A DNA stretch of 64,000 nucleotides from Bathynomus jamesi. Lineage: Eukaryota; Arthropoda; Malacostraca; Isopoda; Cirolanidae. The stretch is from the NCBI GenBank assembly GCA_023014485.1, contig JAJOZX010012048.1, positions 17,501 through 81,500 of the forward strand, read 5' to 3'. Positions within the stretch are counted from its first letter, which is position 1, and each line of letters begins with the position of its first letter. Of the stretch, positions 10,640 to 20,485 are shown piece after piece. The translations under genes were made by a program, and so were the position numbers. The notes beneath the pieces were generated by a model. That model searched no databases and was not told the DNA's origin. It saw only the letters and a list, made by a program, of their open reading frames with translations.

Positions 10640-11414
10640 GATGCTTAAATGCAAATGGTGAGTGCCCAACTAAATAAAACTCGGTGTAATAAAAGCACTT
10701 CTACACAGAGCTTATAAAATCTCATCTAATTGGACGGTCTTCAACCAAGAGATTTAACGCTTAAAGCAGCTACTAATTAACAACGGTTTCACAAACACCG
10801 AAACAGAACGAGAAATTAAAAATATTTTGAAAATGAAAAGTGAGGCAAATACAGCGGAAAGCAATCAGGCAAGAAAAGAGACATCTAACAGCGCTGTTCA
10901 TAAATTTTTTACCAAAACCAAATGTCGCCTGCATATCAAACTGACGAAAGAGTAATAAGGAAAATAGTAAAGAAAACGTCAGATGTAGGAATCAGAATAA
11001 AATATCGGTTGCCATTTACTACCGAAACATGAAGACTGAAAACTTATTCATGAAAAATAACATCACTCAAAAAACCGAAAATCTACAAAAATCACATAGT
11101 TTACGAATTTATATGCCCGAACGAAGATTGCAAACTTCGAGGAAACGAGATACGTGGGCTCAACCATAACAACACTGTCAAGAAGGCTAATAATGCACTT
11201 ACAAGAAGGAAGTCCGAAAGACCACATGTGGAACATACACAAAATAAATCTGACCAGACTACAGATAGTGGAAGCGACAAACGTGGTAACACAAATAAGG
11301 GATGAGAAAAGACTTCATATCATCAAAGTATTAATAATAAAAGAGACTTCCCTGAAAATAAACAATCAGCAAACCGGGCAAGAACGAATCCTCAAGTTAC
11401 ACGTTCGAAACTGA
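10640..11414 (+). pseudogene. Penelope-like element C-terminus with GIY-YIG nuclease (unit 1)
   Basis: In broken frames the region ends in an open stretch (11154-11414) reading GSTITTLSRRLIMHLQEGSP, then DHMWNIHKINLTRL, and later NNQQTGQERILKLH. Preceded by ETRYV, this is the YVGSTTTTLSRRL form of the GIY-YIG endonuclease, followed by the NxQxTGQERxLKL end typical of Penelope-like elements. The upstream frame (about 11085-11130) has IVYEFICPNEDCKL, the cysteine motif before the nuclease. The reverse transcriptase of this element is not here. It sits between two LINE pieces, so the unit is a mosaic. Confidence 0.72.
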
Positions 11415-11449
11415 CACCGCGAAACTGCGGGAAAACCTCCGAAAATGAG

Positions 11450-12847
11450 CTATAAAGAGAGCGCCCGAACAAGAAATGTTCATTTCGGTGAGAGAGGTCA
11501 CTGATACGGTCAATCTCTTCAAAGAAAAGGCACCAGGCCCCTCCGGAATCACGAAAACACTGATCCAAAAGTCGCCCGCTAACATACACGAAAAAATATC
11601 AAACATATTTAGCGCCAGTCTCTCCATCGGATACTTCCCAAAAGCACTAAAAACTGGGAAAATCATCATGATCCCCAAAGGAGGTTATTCCGCAGAGCTC
11701 ACCGAGAATTATAGACCCATCAGCCTGTTAGAAGTACTCGGCAAAACCCTGGAAAAAATACTCCTTCGGAAACTGAATTTCCACCTCACGGTCAACGGCG
11801 CATTGTCAGACGCCCAACATGGGTTCAGGAAAAAGAGAGGAACAGCCACAGCCCTCGCCATACTGCACGAAACTGGCAAACAAACTAGCATTCAGCAGAA
11901 GTCTCGCTAGTACTGAGAGTCGTGAAGGTCGCCTTCGACAAAGTGTGGCACCAAGGATTACAATACCGCATCCTCGAATAAAACATGGAAGTAAACCTAG
12001 GAAAAATCATATGTAACTTCCTAAAAGACCGAAAAGCTTATGTTCAACACAAGACCCACACTGGCCCACTCTATACAACCTTTACATCACCCAAATACCA
12101 CCGCCCCCTCCGCACACCCGAGGCGTCATCTACGCGGACGACGTCACGCAAATAGTCACGTCAAACCTCGGTAAAGAGCACCACGCCAACAGGCTGAGGC
12201 GACAAATTGACAGAATCAACGAATTCGAGGGACGATGGAAAATGCAGACAAACCAACGGAAATTCACAGTAATTAACATTGGCCGCAGGAAGGCTTACGA
12301 ACTACTAATAAACAACCGAATCCAGCCCTACAAGCAACAAGGCACAGCACTCGGCCTGACCCTCAACAGCTTTGGCTATAAAAACCACACCATAGCAAGG
12401 TCGAACAAAGCAAAAGGAGAACTCGGAAAACTCTACTGCTTCAGAGGACTTTCGACCAAAAATAAGAAGTTGCTGTACACGACGCTCGTCCGGTCAGTCC
12501 TCGAATACCCGGCAATACTACTGCACACAACGAGCGAGACAAATTTGTTGCTGCTACAAAGAATACAAAACGCTGGAACAAGATTCATCCTGGGCAAGCG
12601 AATCAGCGACAGAATCTCATTCCAGGTCCTGCACCAACAAGCCAAATTACCTGCCCTCAATGTGCTCCAGCACAACAGGGCGGAGAAAACTTGGAGCAAG
12701 GTACGAAACACTTCGCCTCAGACCTATGCAGAACTTGATATTGGACCACAGCGCGGGAGAGTACTCCCTCTTCCAGAGAAGTTTACCCCGCAGCAGAAAC
12801 CCCGCACCAACGGCACTATTTGTACCCCACAGAAGATAAAAAAATAA
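11450..12847 (+). pseudogene. LINE reverse transcriptase fragment (unit 1)
   Basis: The region has fingers and palm of a jockey/R1-like reverse transcriptase in three frames. KEKAPGPSGITKTLIQ and NYRPISLLEVLGKTLEKILL lie at 11476-11767, and SDAQHGFRKKRGTATALAIL is near 11806-11865. AFDKVWHQGL (catalytic Asp of motif A) follows a frame change near 11932, and GVIYADDVTQI (the YADD active site) is near 12123-12155. Then comes a 201-codon open stretch (12242-12847) covering the thumb and C-terminal region, LLLQRIQNAGTRFILGKRIS. Frameshifts near 11910 and 12020 and missing palm sequence make it a relic. Confidence 0.85.
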
Positions 12848-13129
12848 TAATAATTAAATAAAAAAAACAAAAAAAGAGGTAGAAAACCCAAACTCTAAGC
12901 TAACAAGACAAACATCCCACAAAAGCTTGAACACGCAAGGAAGGTGAATCACCTATCACCTCACCTTACCCCCCAATTAAAAAAAAAAACTTGCGCATCC
13001 TTGGTGAACCCGAGGCCCCATCAACTCTTCACTATATTTTCCCATTTCCCCACTTTCTAACATCATTCCCACAACTCAACTTAACCTCTTATAACGTCAA
13101 ACAACAACTGAAATTTTCATTCTACGCAG
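12848..13129. other. A-rich 3' segment of the mosaic unit
   Basis: This segment has A-rich runs, a poly-A near 12978-12989 and C-rich patches, with no coding. It is repeated at 15644-15932. It is likely the LINE 3' untranslated sequence or the start of a Penelope terminal repeat. Confidence 0.5.
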
Positions 13130-13955
13130 ATCGGATCGAGTTAACTTAGCACGATTCTGATGTGAACATCACCCCAACTTACAGACATATAAACACAGAC
13201 TAGACAACTGCATAGACGACACTTGCCACCTGTGCCAGGACACACCACAAACAATTGAACACATTATGACAGATTGTACTGCTCTAGCACAACATAGAAC
13301 ACAACACAACACAACATCACTAGTGCGCTGAACCTCTGGTCCACTCCAGAGAGGGCGATCGGTTACCTGCGTGCCGCCGGCTTGCTCGATCAGAGTGGGC
13401 TGATCGGCTAACCAACAACAACAACCTACGGACAGAGGAAGATGCTTAAATGCAAATGGTGAGTGCCCAACTAAATATAAACTCGGTGTAATAAAAGCAC
13501 TTCTACACAGAGCTTATAAAATCTCATCTAATTGGACGGTCTTCAACAAGAGATTTAACGCTTAAAGCAGCTACTAATTAACAACGGTTTCACAAACACC
13601 GAAACAGAACGAGAAATTAAAAATATTTTGAAAATGAAAAGTGAGGCAAATACAGCGGAAAGCAATCAGGCAAGAAAAGAGACGTCTAACAGCGCTGTTC
13701 ATAAATTTTTTACCAAAACCAAATGTCGCCTGCATATCAAACTGACGAAAGAGTAATAAGGAAAATAGTAAAGAAAACGTCGGATGTAGGAATCAGAATA
13801 AAATATCGGTTGCCATTTACTACCGAAACATGAAGACTGAAAACTTATTCATGAAAAATAACATCACTCAAAAACCGAAAATCTACAAAAATCACACATA
13901 GTTTACGAATTTATATGCCCGAACGAAGATTGCAAACTTCGAGGAAACGAGATAC

Positions 13956-14216
13956 GTGGGCTCAACCATAACAACACTGTCAAGAAGGCTAATAATGCAC
14001 TTACAAGAAGGAAGTCCGAAAGACCACATGTGGAACATACACAAAATAAATCTGACCAGACTACAGATAGTGGAAGCGACAAACGTGGTAACACAAATAA
14101 GGGATGAGAAAAGACTTCATATCATCAAAGTATTAATAATAAAAGAGACTTCCCTGAAAATAAACAATCAGCAAACCGGGCAAGAACGAATCCTCAAGTT
14201 ACACGTTCGAAACTGA
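13956..14216 (+). pseudogene. Penelope-like GIY-YIG nuclease fragment (unit 2)
   Basis: Same 86-codon stretch as 11154-11414 in unit 1, identical at the protein level. It has the RYVGSTITTLSRRL start of the GIY-YIG fold just upstream of and within the open frame, and the QQTGQERILKLH end. Confidence 0.72.
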
Positions 14217-14259
14217 CACCGCGAAACTGCGGGAAAACCTCCGAAAATGAGCTATAAAG

Positions 14260-15640
14260 AGAGCGCCCGAACAAGAAATGTTCATTTCGGTGAGAGAGGT
14301 CACTGATACGGTCAATCTCTTCAAAGAAAAGGCACCAGGCCCCTCCGGAATCACGAAAACACTGATCCAAAAGTCGCCCGCTAACATACACGAAGAAATA
14401 GCAAACATATTTAGCGCCAGTCTCTCCATCGGATACTTCCCAAAAGCACTAAAAACTGGGAAAATCATCATGATCCCCAAAGGAGGTTATTCCGCAGAGC
14501 TCACCGAGAATTATAGACCCATCAGCCTGTTAGAAGTACTCGGCAAAACCCTGGAAAAAATACTCCTTCGGAAACTGAATTTCCACCTCACGGTCAACGG
14601 CGCATTGTCAGACGCCCAACATGGGTTCAGGAAAAAGAGAGGAACAGCCACAGCCCTCGCCATACTGCACGAAACTGGCAAACAAACTAGCATTCAGCAG
14701 AAGTCTCGCTAGTACTGAGAGTCGTGAAGGTCGCCTTCGACAAAGTGTGGCACCAAGGATTAAAATACCGCATCCTCGAATAAAACATGGAAGTAAACCT
14801 AGGAAAAATCATATGTAACTTCCTAAAAGACCGAAAAGCTTATGTTCAACACAAGACCCACACTGGCCCACTCTATACAACCTTTACATCACCCAAATAC
14901 CACCGCCCCCTCCGCACACCCGAGGCGTCATCTACGCGGACGACGTCACGCAAATAGTCACGTCAAACCTCGGTAAAGAGCACCACGCCAACAGGCTGAG
15001 GCGACAAATTGACAGAATCAACGAATTCGAGGGACGATGGAAAATGCAGACAAACCAACGGAAATTCACAGTAATTAACATTGGCCGCAGGAAGGCTTAC
15101 GAACTACTAATAAACAACCGAATCCAGCCCTACAAGCAACAAGGCACAGCACTCGGCCTGACCCTCAACAGCTTTGGCTATAAAAACCACACCATAGCAA
15201 GGTCGAACAAAGCAAAAGGAGAACTCGGAAAACTCTACTGCTTCAGAGGACTTTCGACCAAAAATAAGAAGTTGCTGTACACGACGCTCGTCCGGTCAGT
15301 CCTCGAATACCCGGCAATACTACTGCACACAACGAGCGAGACAAATTTGTTGCTGCTACAAAGAATACAAAACGCTGGAACAAGATTCATCCTGGGCAAG
15401 CGAATCAGCGACAGAATCTCATTCCAGGTCCTGCACCAACAAGCCAAATTACCTGCCCTCAATGTGCTCCAGCACAACAGGGCGGAGAAAACTTGGAGCA
15501 AGGTACGAAACACTTCGCCTCAGACCTATGCAGAACTTGATATTGGACCACAGCGCGGGAGAGTACTCCCTCTTCCAGAGAAGTTTACCCCGCAGCAGAA
15601 ACCCCCACCAACGGCACTATTTGTACCCCACAGAAGATAA
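14260..15640 (+). pseudogene. LINE reverse transcriptase fragment (unit 2)
   Basis: Counterpart of 11450-12847. It has the same motif blocks (APGPSGI, NYRPISLL, QHGFRKKRGT, AFDKVWHQGL, YADDVTQI) and the same frame changes. The last open frame ends three codons earlier because of an indel near 15602. No intact enzyme. Confidence 0.85.
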
Positions 15641-15932
15641 AAAAAATAATAATAATTAAATAAAAAAAACAAAAAAAGAGGTAGAAAACCCAAACTCTAA
15701 GCTAACAAGACAAACATCCCACAAAAGCTTGAACACGCAAGGAAGGTGAATCACCTATCACCTCACCTTACCCCCCAATTAAAAAAAAAAACCTGCGCAT
15801 CCTTGGTGAACCCGAGGCCCCATCAACTCTTCACCTATATTTCCCATTTCCCCACTTTCTAACATCACTCCCACAACTCTAACTTAACCTCTTATAACGT
15901 CAAACAACAACTGAAATTTTCATTCTACGCAG

Positions 15933-16080
15933 AACACCTACGAAGATGGCTCCAAACGAATTCCCTGAAGATGCTCGAGGACAGAGCGAAACGTCGGAAA
16001 TTTTTGGAAATATTATTTATAATTTACCAACATTATTGAAAAATGTCATACGGAAAATTGAGAAAACATAATAAATTAAT
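15933..16080 (+). mobile_element. Penelope-like terminal repeat fragment
   Basis: Sequence following unit 2 that holds a hammerhead ribozyme (15961-15999) and ends in an A/T-rich stretch near 16080. Ribozymes in this setting are the hallmark of Penelope-like terminal repeats. Unit 1 is cut just before this point. Confidence 0.55.
15961..15999 (+). ncRNA. Hammerhead ribozyme, type ACGU
   Basis: Core elements in order: TTCC (helix I, 5' side), CTGAAGA (conserved CUGANGA), GCTC-loop-GAGC (helix II), GAAA, the minimal self-complementary helix III ACGU, cleavage triplet GTC, then GGAA (helix I, 3' side). All conserved core positions are present. Helix III is too short to close within one molecule, so cleavage probably needs a dimer, as known for Penelope-type hammerheads. 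Confidence 0.75.
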
Positions 16081-16521
16081 AAATAAAAACTACGGTCGAT
16101 TATCACCAGTACACATTTGAAAACTTGTCGATCGATTTTTATAAACTAGTTGGTGATTCTATATAATTTGAGTGCGCTGATCTCAAAAATATAGTTAGTT
16201 TTTCCCTATCACGTATAGTTTTCTTACTACATGGTGTGTCATAAATCCCCCATTTATCCCCAAATGTGAACCATCTTATCGAGACCAACATTGGATAGCA
16301 CATGCTAAACCATAAATTTTGTTATAGACTACAGTAACGCTTACATAATAATGTAGGGTAAATATATATAACAACCAGTCCCGTTCGCAGCAAAATACTC
16401 TCTCCCCTCCCATCAATGCGTGGTTAACATTTGGGGACAGATGAGGTATTACAACACCCCTTGTAGCACGAAATCTTTAGGTGATAGAGTAAAACCTAAT
16501 TAAAGCAGAATTAAATAGCTC
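16081..16521. other. Non-coding flank of the truncated transposon
   Basis: AT-rich, no gene. Around 16160-16215 the sequence GAGTGCGCTGATCTC with CCCTATCACG resembles the subterminal sequence of the related transposons at 35861 and 59614 (GGGTGCGCTGA, TACGCTGAT). It is probably the far end of the same damaged element as the gene at 16522-17274. I could not fix its terminus. Confidence 0.45.
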
Positions 16522-17274
16522 CTAGATCTTGGACAAGCATATTGCTTGTTTATGAAAGAATAAAAAACTAACTGAAAGAAACAAAATATATTTACCAAGG
16601 GGCCATCTTCTTCGAAAAAAGGCACGAAGTCTTTCTTCACGATTTCTGTACCAAGCGAAGTATGTGTCGGATGCCAATAAATTGTTCTCCTGCAATCTAG
16701 ACTCCAAAAGTTCTGCAGAGTCCTTAGGCAGATTCAAATCCCTGACTAAGTCATTTAGTTCGGCTTGGGTTAATGGTTTAGGATCTCGGTCAGCTGTTGG
16801 CTGTTCATAAACATCATCATTGTCTGGATTTGGAGCTGAATCAGAATCTGAATTGTATTGATCCAGACTCTCGGGTGGGCGGGGAATAGGAACTTCTGGA
16901 CCATGGGGTACCGGCCTTATTGCAGATGGAAGACTTGGGTATTGAAGGCTCTCTTTATTCTTTGCATTATAACCTTTAACACTGCAAGAACAGAAGTAGC
17001 AGTCGTCGGTATGGTTTCTAGGCTCGCGCCATACCATAGGGATCCCAAATGGCAAACTTTTCTTTTTACCTTTGCTCCAATTCCTTAGTGCCGCAACACA
17101 CGTAAGATAAACCTTGTGTGGAGCCCAACTTTTGTCTTGATCTAATTTAATTCCAAAATAAGGATGATAAGCTCTCTTAATGAAGGTCGTTACATTTGTA
17201 CTTTGTTTTACAACATACTGACCACAAATATAACAAAATATGTCTGGACTATGGGTACATCCTCTAGAAGCCAT
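16522..17274 (-). CDS. N-terminal part of a transposase of the ERFHQD family
   Basis: A 250-codon frame starting MASRGCTHSPDIFCYICGQY at 17274. The visible parts are a C-x2-C finger (FCYICGQ), the block DKSWAPHKVYLTCVAALRNW (about residues 46-65), a PFGIPMVWREP motif, then HTDDCYFCSC (a second cysteine pair) and an acidic linker. It ends in QAELNDLVRDLNLPKDSAELL and RLRAFFRR before drifting into unrelated residues after GKYI. Relatives at 35861-38844 and 59614-61961 continue with a catalytic half (FIDSSKKSLKGVLL, FPCFLCEWDSRAR, EQGERFHQD) that is missing here. So this is a truncated copy, though its frame is uninterrupted. The family is widespread in arthropods and hydra as unnamed proteins; its superfamily is not clear to me. 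Confidence 0.6.
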   Translation of the reverse strand: MASRGCTHSPDIFCYICGQYVVKQSTNVTTFIKRAYHPYFGIKLDQDKSWAPHKVYLTCVAALRNWSKGKKKSLPFGIPMVWREPRNHTDDCYFCSCSVKGYNAKNKESLQYPSLPSAIRPVPHGPEVPIPRPPESLDQYNSDSDSAPNPDNDDVYEQPTADRDPKPLTQAELNDLVRDLNLPKDSAELLESRLQENNLLASDTYFAWYRNREERLRAFFRRRWPLGKYILFLSVSFLFFHKQAICLSKI

Positions 17275-17553
17275 TATTAAAATTTTAAAGACGTAATGTT
17301 AGAATTATCTATCTGAAAAATATGAAAAAACGAAATTAATTAAAGATAAAAAAGGTAAAAAATTACAAAACGCCCCAAAATTGTTTTGCTAATAACTTTA
17401 AAACTGTGGGTGATAGAAAAACACTGGTAGCATTTTTTAATTCAGTGCAGCGAACTGCTTCAGAATCACAACTCAAAATAAAGAAATCGATTTTCATGCA
17501 GACCGGTGAATTATTCAACCAAACATGTTTAAAGGAAAAGCTGTTCCCCCAAA
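17275..17553. other. 5' flank of the truncated transposase copy
   Basis: Non-coding. CTATCACCCACAG (inverse strand, near 17406-17418) and a GCGAACTGC block near 17448 echo the subterminal pattern of the related elements, but no clean end or target duplication is visible. Confidence 0.4.
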
Positions 17554-17653
17554 TATATATATATATATATATATGAAAAATTATTTCACGAAAGTGACAC
17601 GTGAAAAGTATTTATGATGAATAAAACCACGAAGGAAAAAGAAACACAAAGGG

Positions 17654-17693
17654 GTGCTCAAGCGCTTTCGTCTAATGACATCCTCAGGAACAC
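17654..17693 (-). ncRNA. Hammerhead ribozyme, type AGCGCU (PLE1 left)
   Basis: Reading the minus strand: GTGTTC (helix I), CTGAGGA core, TGTC-ATTA-GACG (helix II with a four-base loop), GAA, self-complementary AGCGCT (helix III with the invariant A and U), cleavage-site T, then GAGCAC, which pairs with GTGTTC through one G-U. Identical to the copies at 19636-19675 and 27477-27516. Confidence 0.85.
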
Positions 17694-17771
17694 TGGAGTG
17701 AAAGGACAGATCAAGGCAATATATAGGTTACAAAAATAAACATACATACATACATATTCACATATATATAC

Positions 17772-17804
<33 letters not shown>

Positions 17805-18047
17805 AACATATACATATATATAGTAAGCATAGAAAAAAATTGTGGGAGGAGCCAACATTTATATGGTCACAGAAGAATAAAGAAATAAAAATAAATATAA
17901 ATATAAATTGAGAAAAAATTAATTACAAAATAGTGCCTTAGTGATATATATGTCACAGCCTAAATAATCATAAAGAAATAAACAGGCAAATAAAAAAACC
18001 CATAAATACATATACATACATATATATATATATATATACATATATAT

Positions 18048-18079
<32 letters not shown>

Positions 18080-18093
18080 AGACACTTTTTGTC

Positions 18094-18297
18094 CATTTGT
18101 CAGAGTTATCCCATTGTATTGATTGGAATAATGTTTCAGTTTTGTTTCACTCTAGCAACATTGTTAATAGAAATATTCTTGAGTCGGCTATAATTCAACT
18201 TACAAATAACCTTAACATGAGTAAAGGTCTGTTTCAACTTGATCCCGTTGCTCTGAATTCCTTCAGAATGGATTTAACAAAAAGGTCAGGTTGTTAA
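18094..18297 (+). pseudogene. C-terminal end of a Penelope-like protein
   Basis: An open frame reads HCIDWNNVSVLFHSSNIVNR, then NILESAIIQLTNNLNMS and KGLFQLDPVALNSF, followed by TAA at 18295. RxxLE-x-IIQLTxNxNxxxGLFxLDP is the region just after the GIY-YIG core in these elements; compare RDIIERNILECAFIHF in the copy at 27994-29016. The rest of the gene is absent. Confidence 0.7.
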
Positions 18298-18301
18298 ATC
18301 T

Positions 18302-19240
18302 TTGGTAAAAAATTTGTTTTTGTCTGTTGTTTCCCTTACAATTTTATTTTTCAATTTTTGCTGTATGAGTGTATGTGTATGTATGTATGTGTATGTGCGT
18401 ATGTGTGTGGTCATTGCAGTTAAATGTGTTTGTATGTATATGTGTGTATATGTATGTATGTATGTGTGTATATGTATGTATGTATGTATGTATGCAGTTA
18501 AATATATATATATATATGTATATGTGTATGTACCTTACCTTACCTTACAACCTCACAAAGGTTCTGCGGGATGATTTCTCATTTCGTGAAGGTCAAGCTT
18601 GTATATATATATATATATATGTGTGGGTGTGTGTGTGTGTGGTTGTATATATGTGTGTATATGTATATATATATTGGGTATGCGGGTATATATGTGTACG
18701 TGTATTATTTGTAATTTTTTCAAGTTATATTTATTTTTATTTCTTTATTCTTTTGCGACCTACCGTTTTCTCAGACAATAATTATAAAAACAAATTTGGT
18801 AATTTTTTTTCCCTTATGCATATATATATAATATATATATTCTGTATATATTGCGTTTATATTTCGTATATATACCGTAAATATGTCGTATATATATTTT
18901 ATTGTTCTTTATATATCATCTAGGGATCATTTTGTTCTCCAATTTATATTTACTTGTATTTTGTATTCGTTTGTGACTATAATATGCATATGTGGTAATT
19001 TTTCCCTTATAAATTGGTGTGCCTCTCTTAAAATTTATCTTTCAATTTTTATTTTTTAATAATGTGACATATATATCAATTTGGCAGCATCTATTAAATC
19101 GATTGTAAAACCTCCCTCTTGAGCTTGAATTGGTAGACTCCACTTACAATATTTATATTTATTTTTATTTCTTTATTCTTTTGTGACCTGTTCCATAAAA
19201 AAGCCATTTGAATTTATATGGAAGGTCGGCCAAAGTGCTA
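18302..19240. repeat. TATG/GTAT-rich microsatellite region and AT-rich Penelope remnant
   Basis: Mixed (TATG)n, (GT)n and (TA)n runs at 18365-18530, 18600-18690 and 18820-18910, alternating with T-rich DNA. The Tyr/Ile/Cys-rich frames here are a by-product of the repeats and not genes. Confidence 0.75.
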
Positions 19241-19247
19241 AAAGTGT

Positions 19248-19284
<37 letters not shown>

Positions 19285-19526
19285 GTGTATATATATGTAT
19301 ATATATATTATATGTATGTATATGTATTTATGGGTTTTTTTATTTGCCTGTTTATTTCTTTATGATTATTTAGGCTGTGACATATATATCACTAAGGCAC
19401 TATTTTGTAATTAATTTTTTCTCAATTTATATTTTATTTATTTTTATTTCTTTATTCTTCTGTGACCATATAAATGTTGGCTCCTCCCACAATTTTTTTC
19501 TATGCTTACTATATATATGTATATTT

Positions 19527-19557
<31 letters not shown>

Positions 19558-19635
19558 GTATATATATGTGAATATGTATGTATGTATGTTTATTTTTGTA
19601 ACCTATATATTGCCTTGATCTGTCCTTTCACTCCA

Positions 19636-19675
19636 GTGTTCCTGAGGATGTCATTAGACGAAAGCGCTTGAGCAC
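19636..19675 (+). ncRNA. Hammerhead ribozyme, type AGCGCU (PLE1 right)
   Basis: Plus-strand copy of the ribozyme at 17654-17693: GTGTTC, CTGAGGA, TGTC-ATTA-GACG, GAA, AGCGCT, T, GAGCAC. All core positions match the hammerhead consensus. Confidence 0.85.
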
Positions 19676-19734
19676 CCCTTTGTGTTTCTTTTTCCTTCGT
19701 GGTTTTATTCATCATATATATATATAATAATAAT

Positions 19735-20153
19735 ATATATATTTTATGAAACAACTGAATTACTTTCTATTTTTATTGAATTTTACAAACAGTGACTTCT
19801 TAAACAATTCATCAGACATTCTGTTTCTCTTTGAAAAAGAGATTTCCAGCTATGCTAAAAAGTCTCTCAACCGGAGCGCTTGATGGCAGTGTAGTCTTGT
19901 ATTTTATGAACAGTTCTTTTATCAAAGGATACATGTGTAATTGTTGAATGTCTGATGAATTATTCGCTAAATAATTAGATAATTCTTCACGAGGTTTGTT
20001 CTGTCTCACAAATTTTTCGTTTCTTAAAACTAAAAGGGAGGGGAAAGATCACTGACTGAGTCTATGATAAAGTATCGCGTTACTGACACTTATTTGTATC
20101 GCGATACGATACTAGATAAAGTGTATCGCGATACTACGTCACCCTGCATATAA
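19735..20153 (-). mobile_element. Fragment of a hAT transposon with C-terminal coding piece
   Basis: On the minus strand a probable 5' terminus CAGGGTGACGTAGTATCGCG (20153 downward) is followed at 20012-19812 by the last coding part of a hAT transposase: YPLIKELFIKYKTTLPSSAP, then VERLFSIAGNLFF and a stop. That LPSSAPVERLFS block is the hAT dimerisation domain. The rest of the gene is missing, so it is an internally deleted element. The 3' terminus is lost against the (TA)n run at the end of PLE1. Confidence 0.72.
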
Positions 20154-20485
20154 CGGACTCGACGCTTTTCTGCAATATCGGAGCTGATTGAGACCAAGTA
20201 TTCCTGAGTCCTTGGTGAACGTCCCAATAAGTATGGTGCGGTAGACATTAGTTACTCTCTTTTGAGAGTAACACATTTTATTTGCCCGTTAAGTGACTGA
20301 AAAATTAACTGCTACAGTAACTGTTACTTGTAACGGAATTTTTTTGTCTAAATTGGTATTTTACTCAGTTTGTCGTGTACGAGTACATAAAAATAAAAAA
20401 AAAGAACTTGGTCTATTTATGATGTTAATGTGGTTAAAATTTCCTATTTAATACAGTTATTATTTTACCTATAGTGGCTATTAGC
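20154..20485. other. Non-coding gap between hAT pieces
   Basis: AT-rich. A short GAGAGTAAC-type repeat occurs near 20250-20275, and CTGTTACTTGTAACGG near 20318 forms a small inverted repeat. Nothing else recognisable. Confidence 0.45.

Larger units (their letters stand above)
10334..13129 (+). repeat. Tandem duplication, unit 1 (LINE/PLE mosaic)
   Basis: A 2796-bp unit repeated immediately at 13130-15932. Both units start ATCGGATCGAGTTAACTTAG and end CATTCTACGCAG. Few differences are visible (small indels, single substitutions). Inside are, in order, a LINE C-terminal tail (10334-10615), a Penelope-like GIY-YIG endonuclease piece (about 10640-11414), a LINE reverse transcriptase piece (about 11450-12847) and an A-rich 3' segment. 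Unit 1 lacks the ribozyme-bearing sequence that follows unit 2. Confidence 0.92.
13130..15932 (+). repeat. Tandem duplication, unit 2 (LINE/PLE mosaic)
   Basis: Second copy of the 2.8-kb unit. It carries the same relics in the same order and mostly the same breaks: LINE tail at 13130-13411, GIY-YIG piece to 14216 and reverse transcriptase piece 14260-15640. The copy therefore arose after the element had decayed. Small differences include GAAATAGCAAAC against AAAATATCAAAC near 14394 and a two-base indel near 15602. Confidence 0.92.
17573..19715 (+). mobile_element. Penelope-like element with inverted terminal repeats (PLE1)
   Basis: A terminal repeat lies in minus orientation at the left (from 17573) and in plus orientation at the right (to 19715): ATGAATAAAACCACGAAGG at 17610 is the inverse of CCTTCGTGGTTTTATTCAT near 19715. 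Each contains a hammerhead ribozyme and the frame LAPPTIFFYAYYI. Between them only the last part of the protein survives (18094-18297) plus long TATG-type microsatellites. Inverted terminal repeats are a known Penelope arrangement. Both ends abut (TA)n runs. It is inactive: no reverse transcriptase. Confidence 0.85.

Noticed and set aside
18302..18923. A 184-codon Cys/Tyr/Val-rich frame that could look like a membrane protein
   Set aside because: Made by TATG/GT microsatellites inside a dead Penelope-like element; no start context and no conservation with the other copies.
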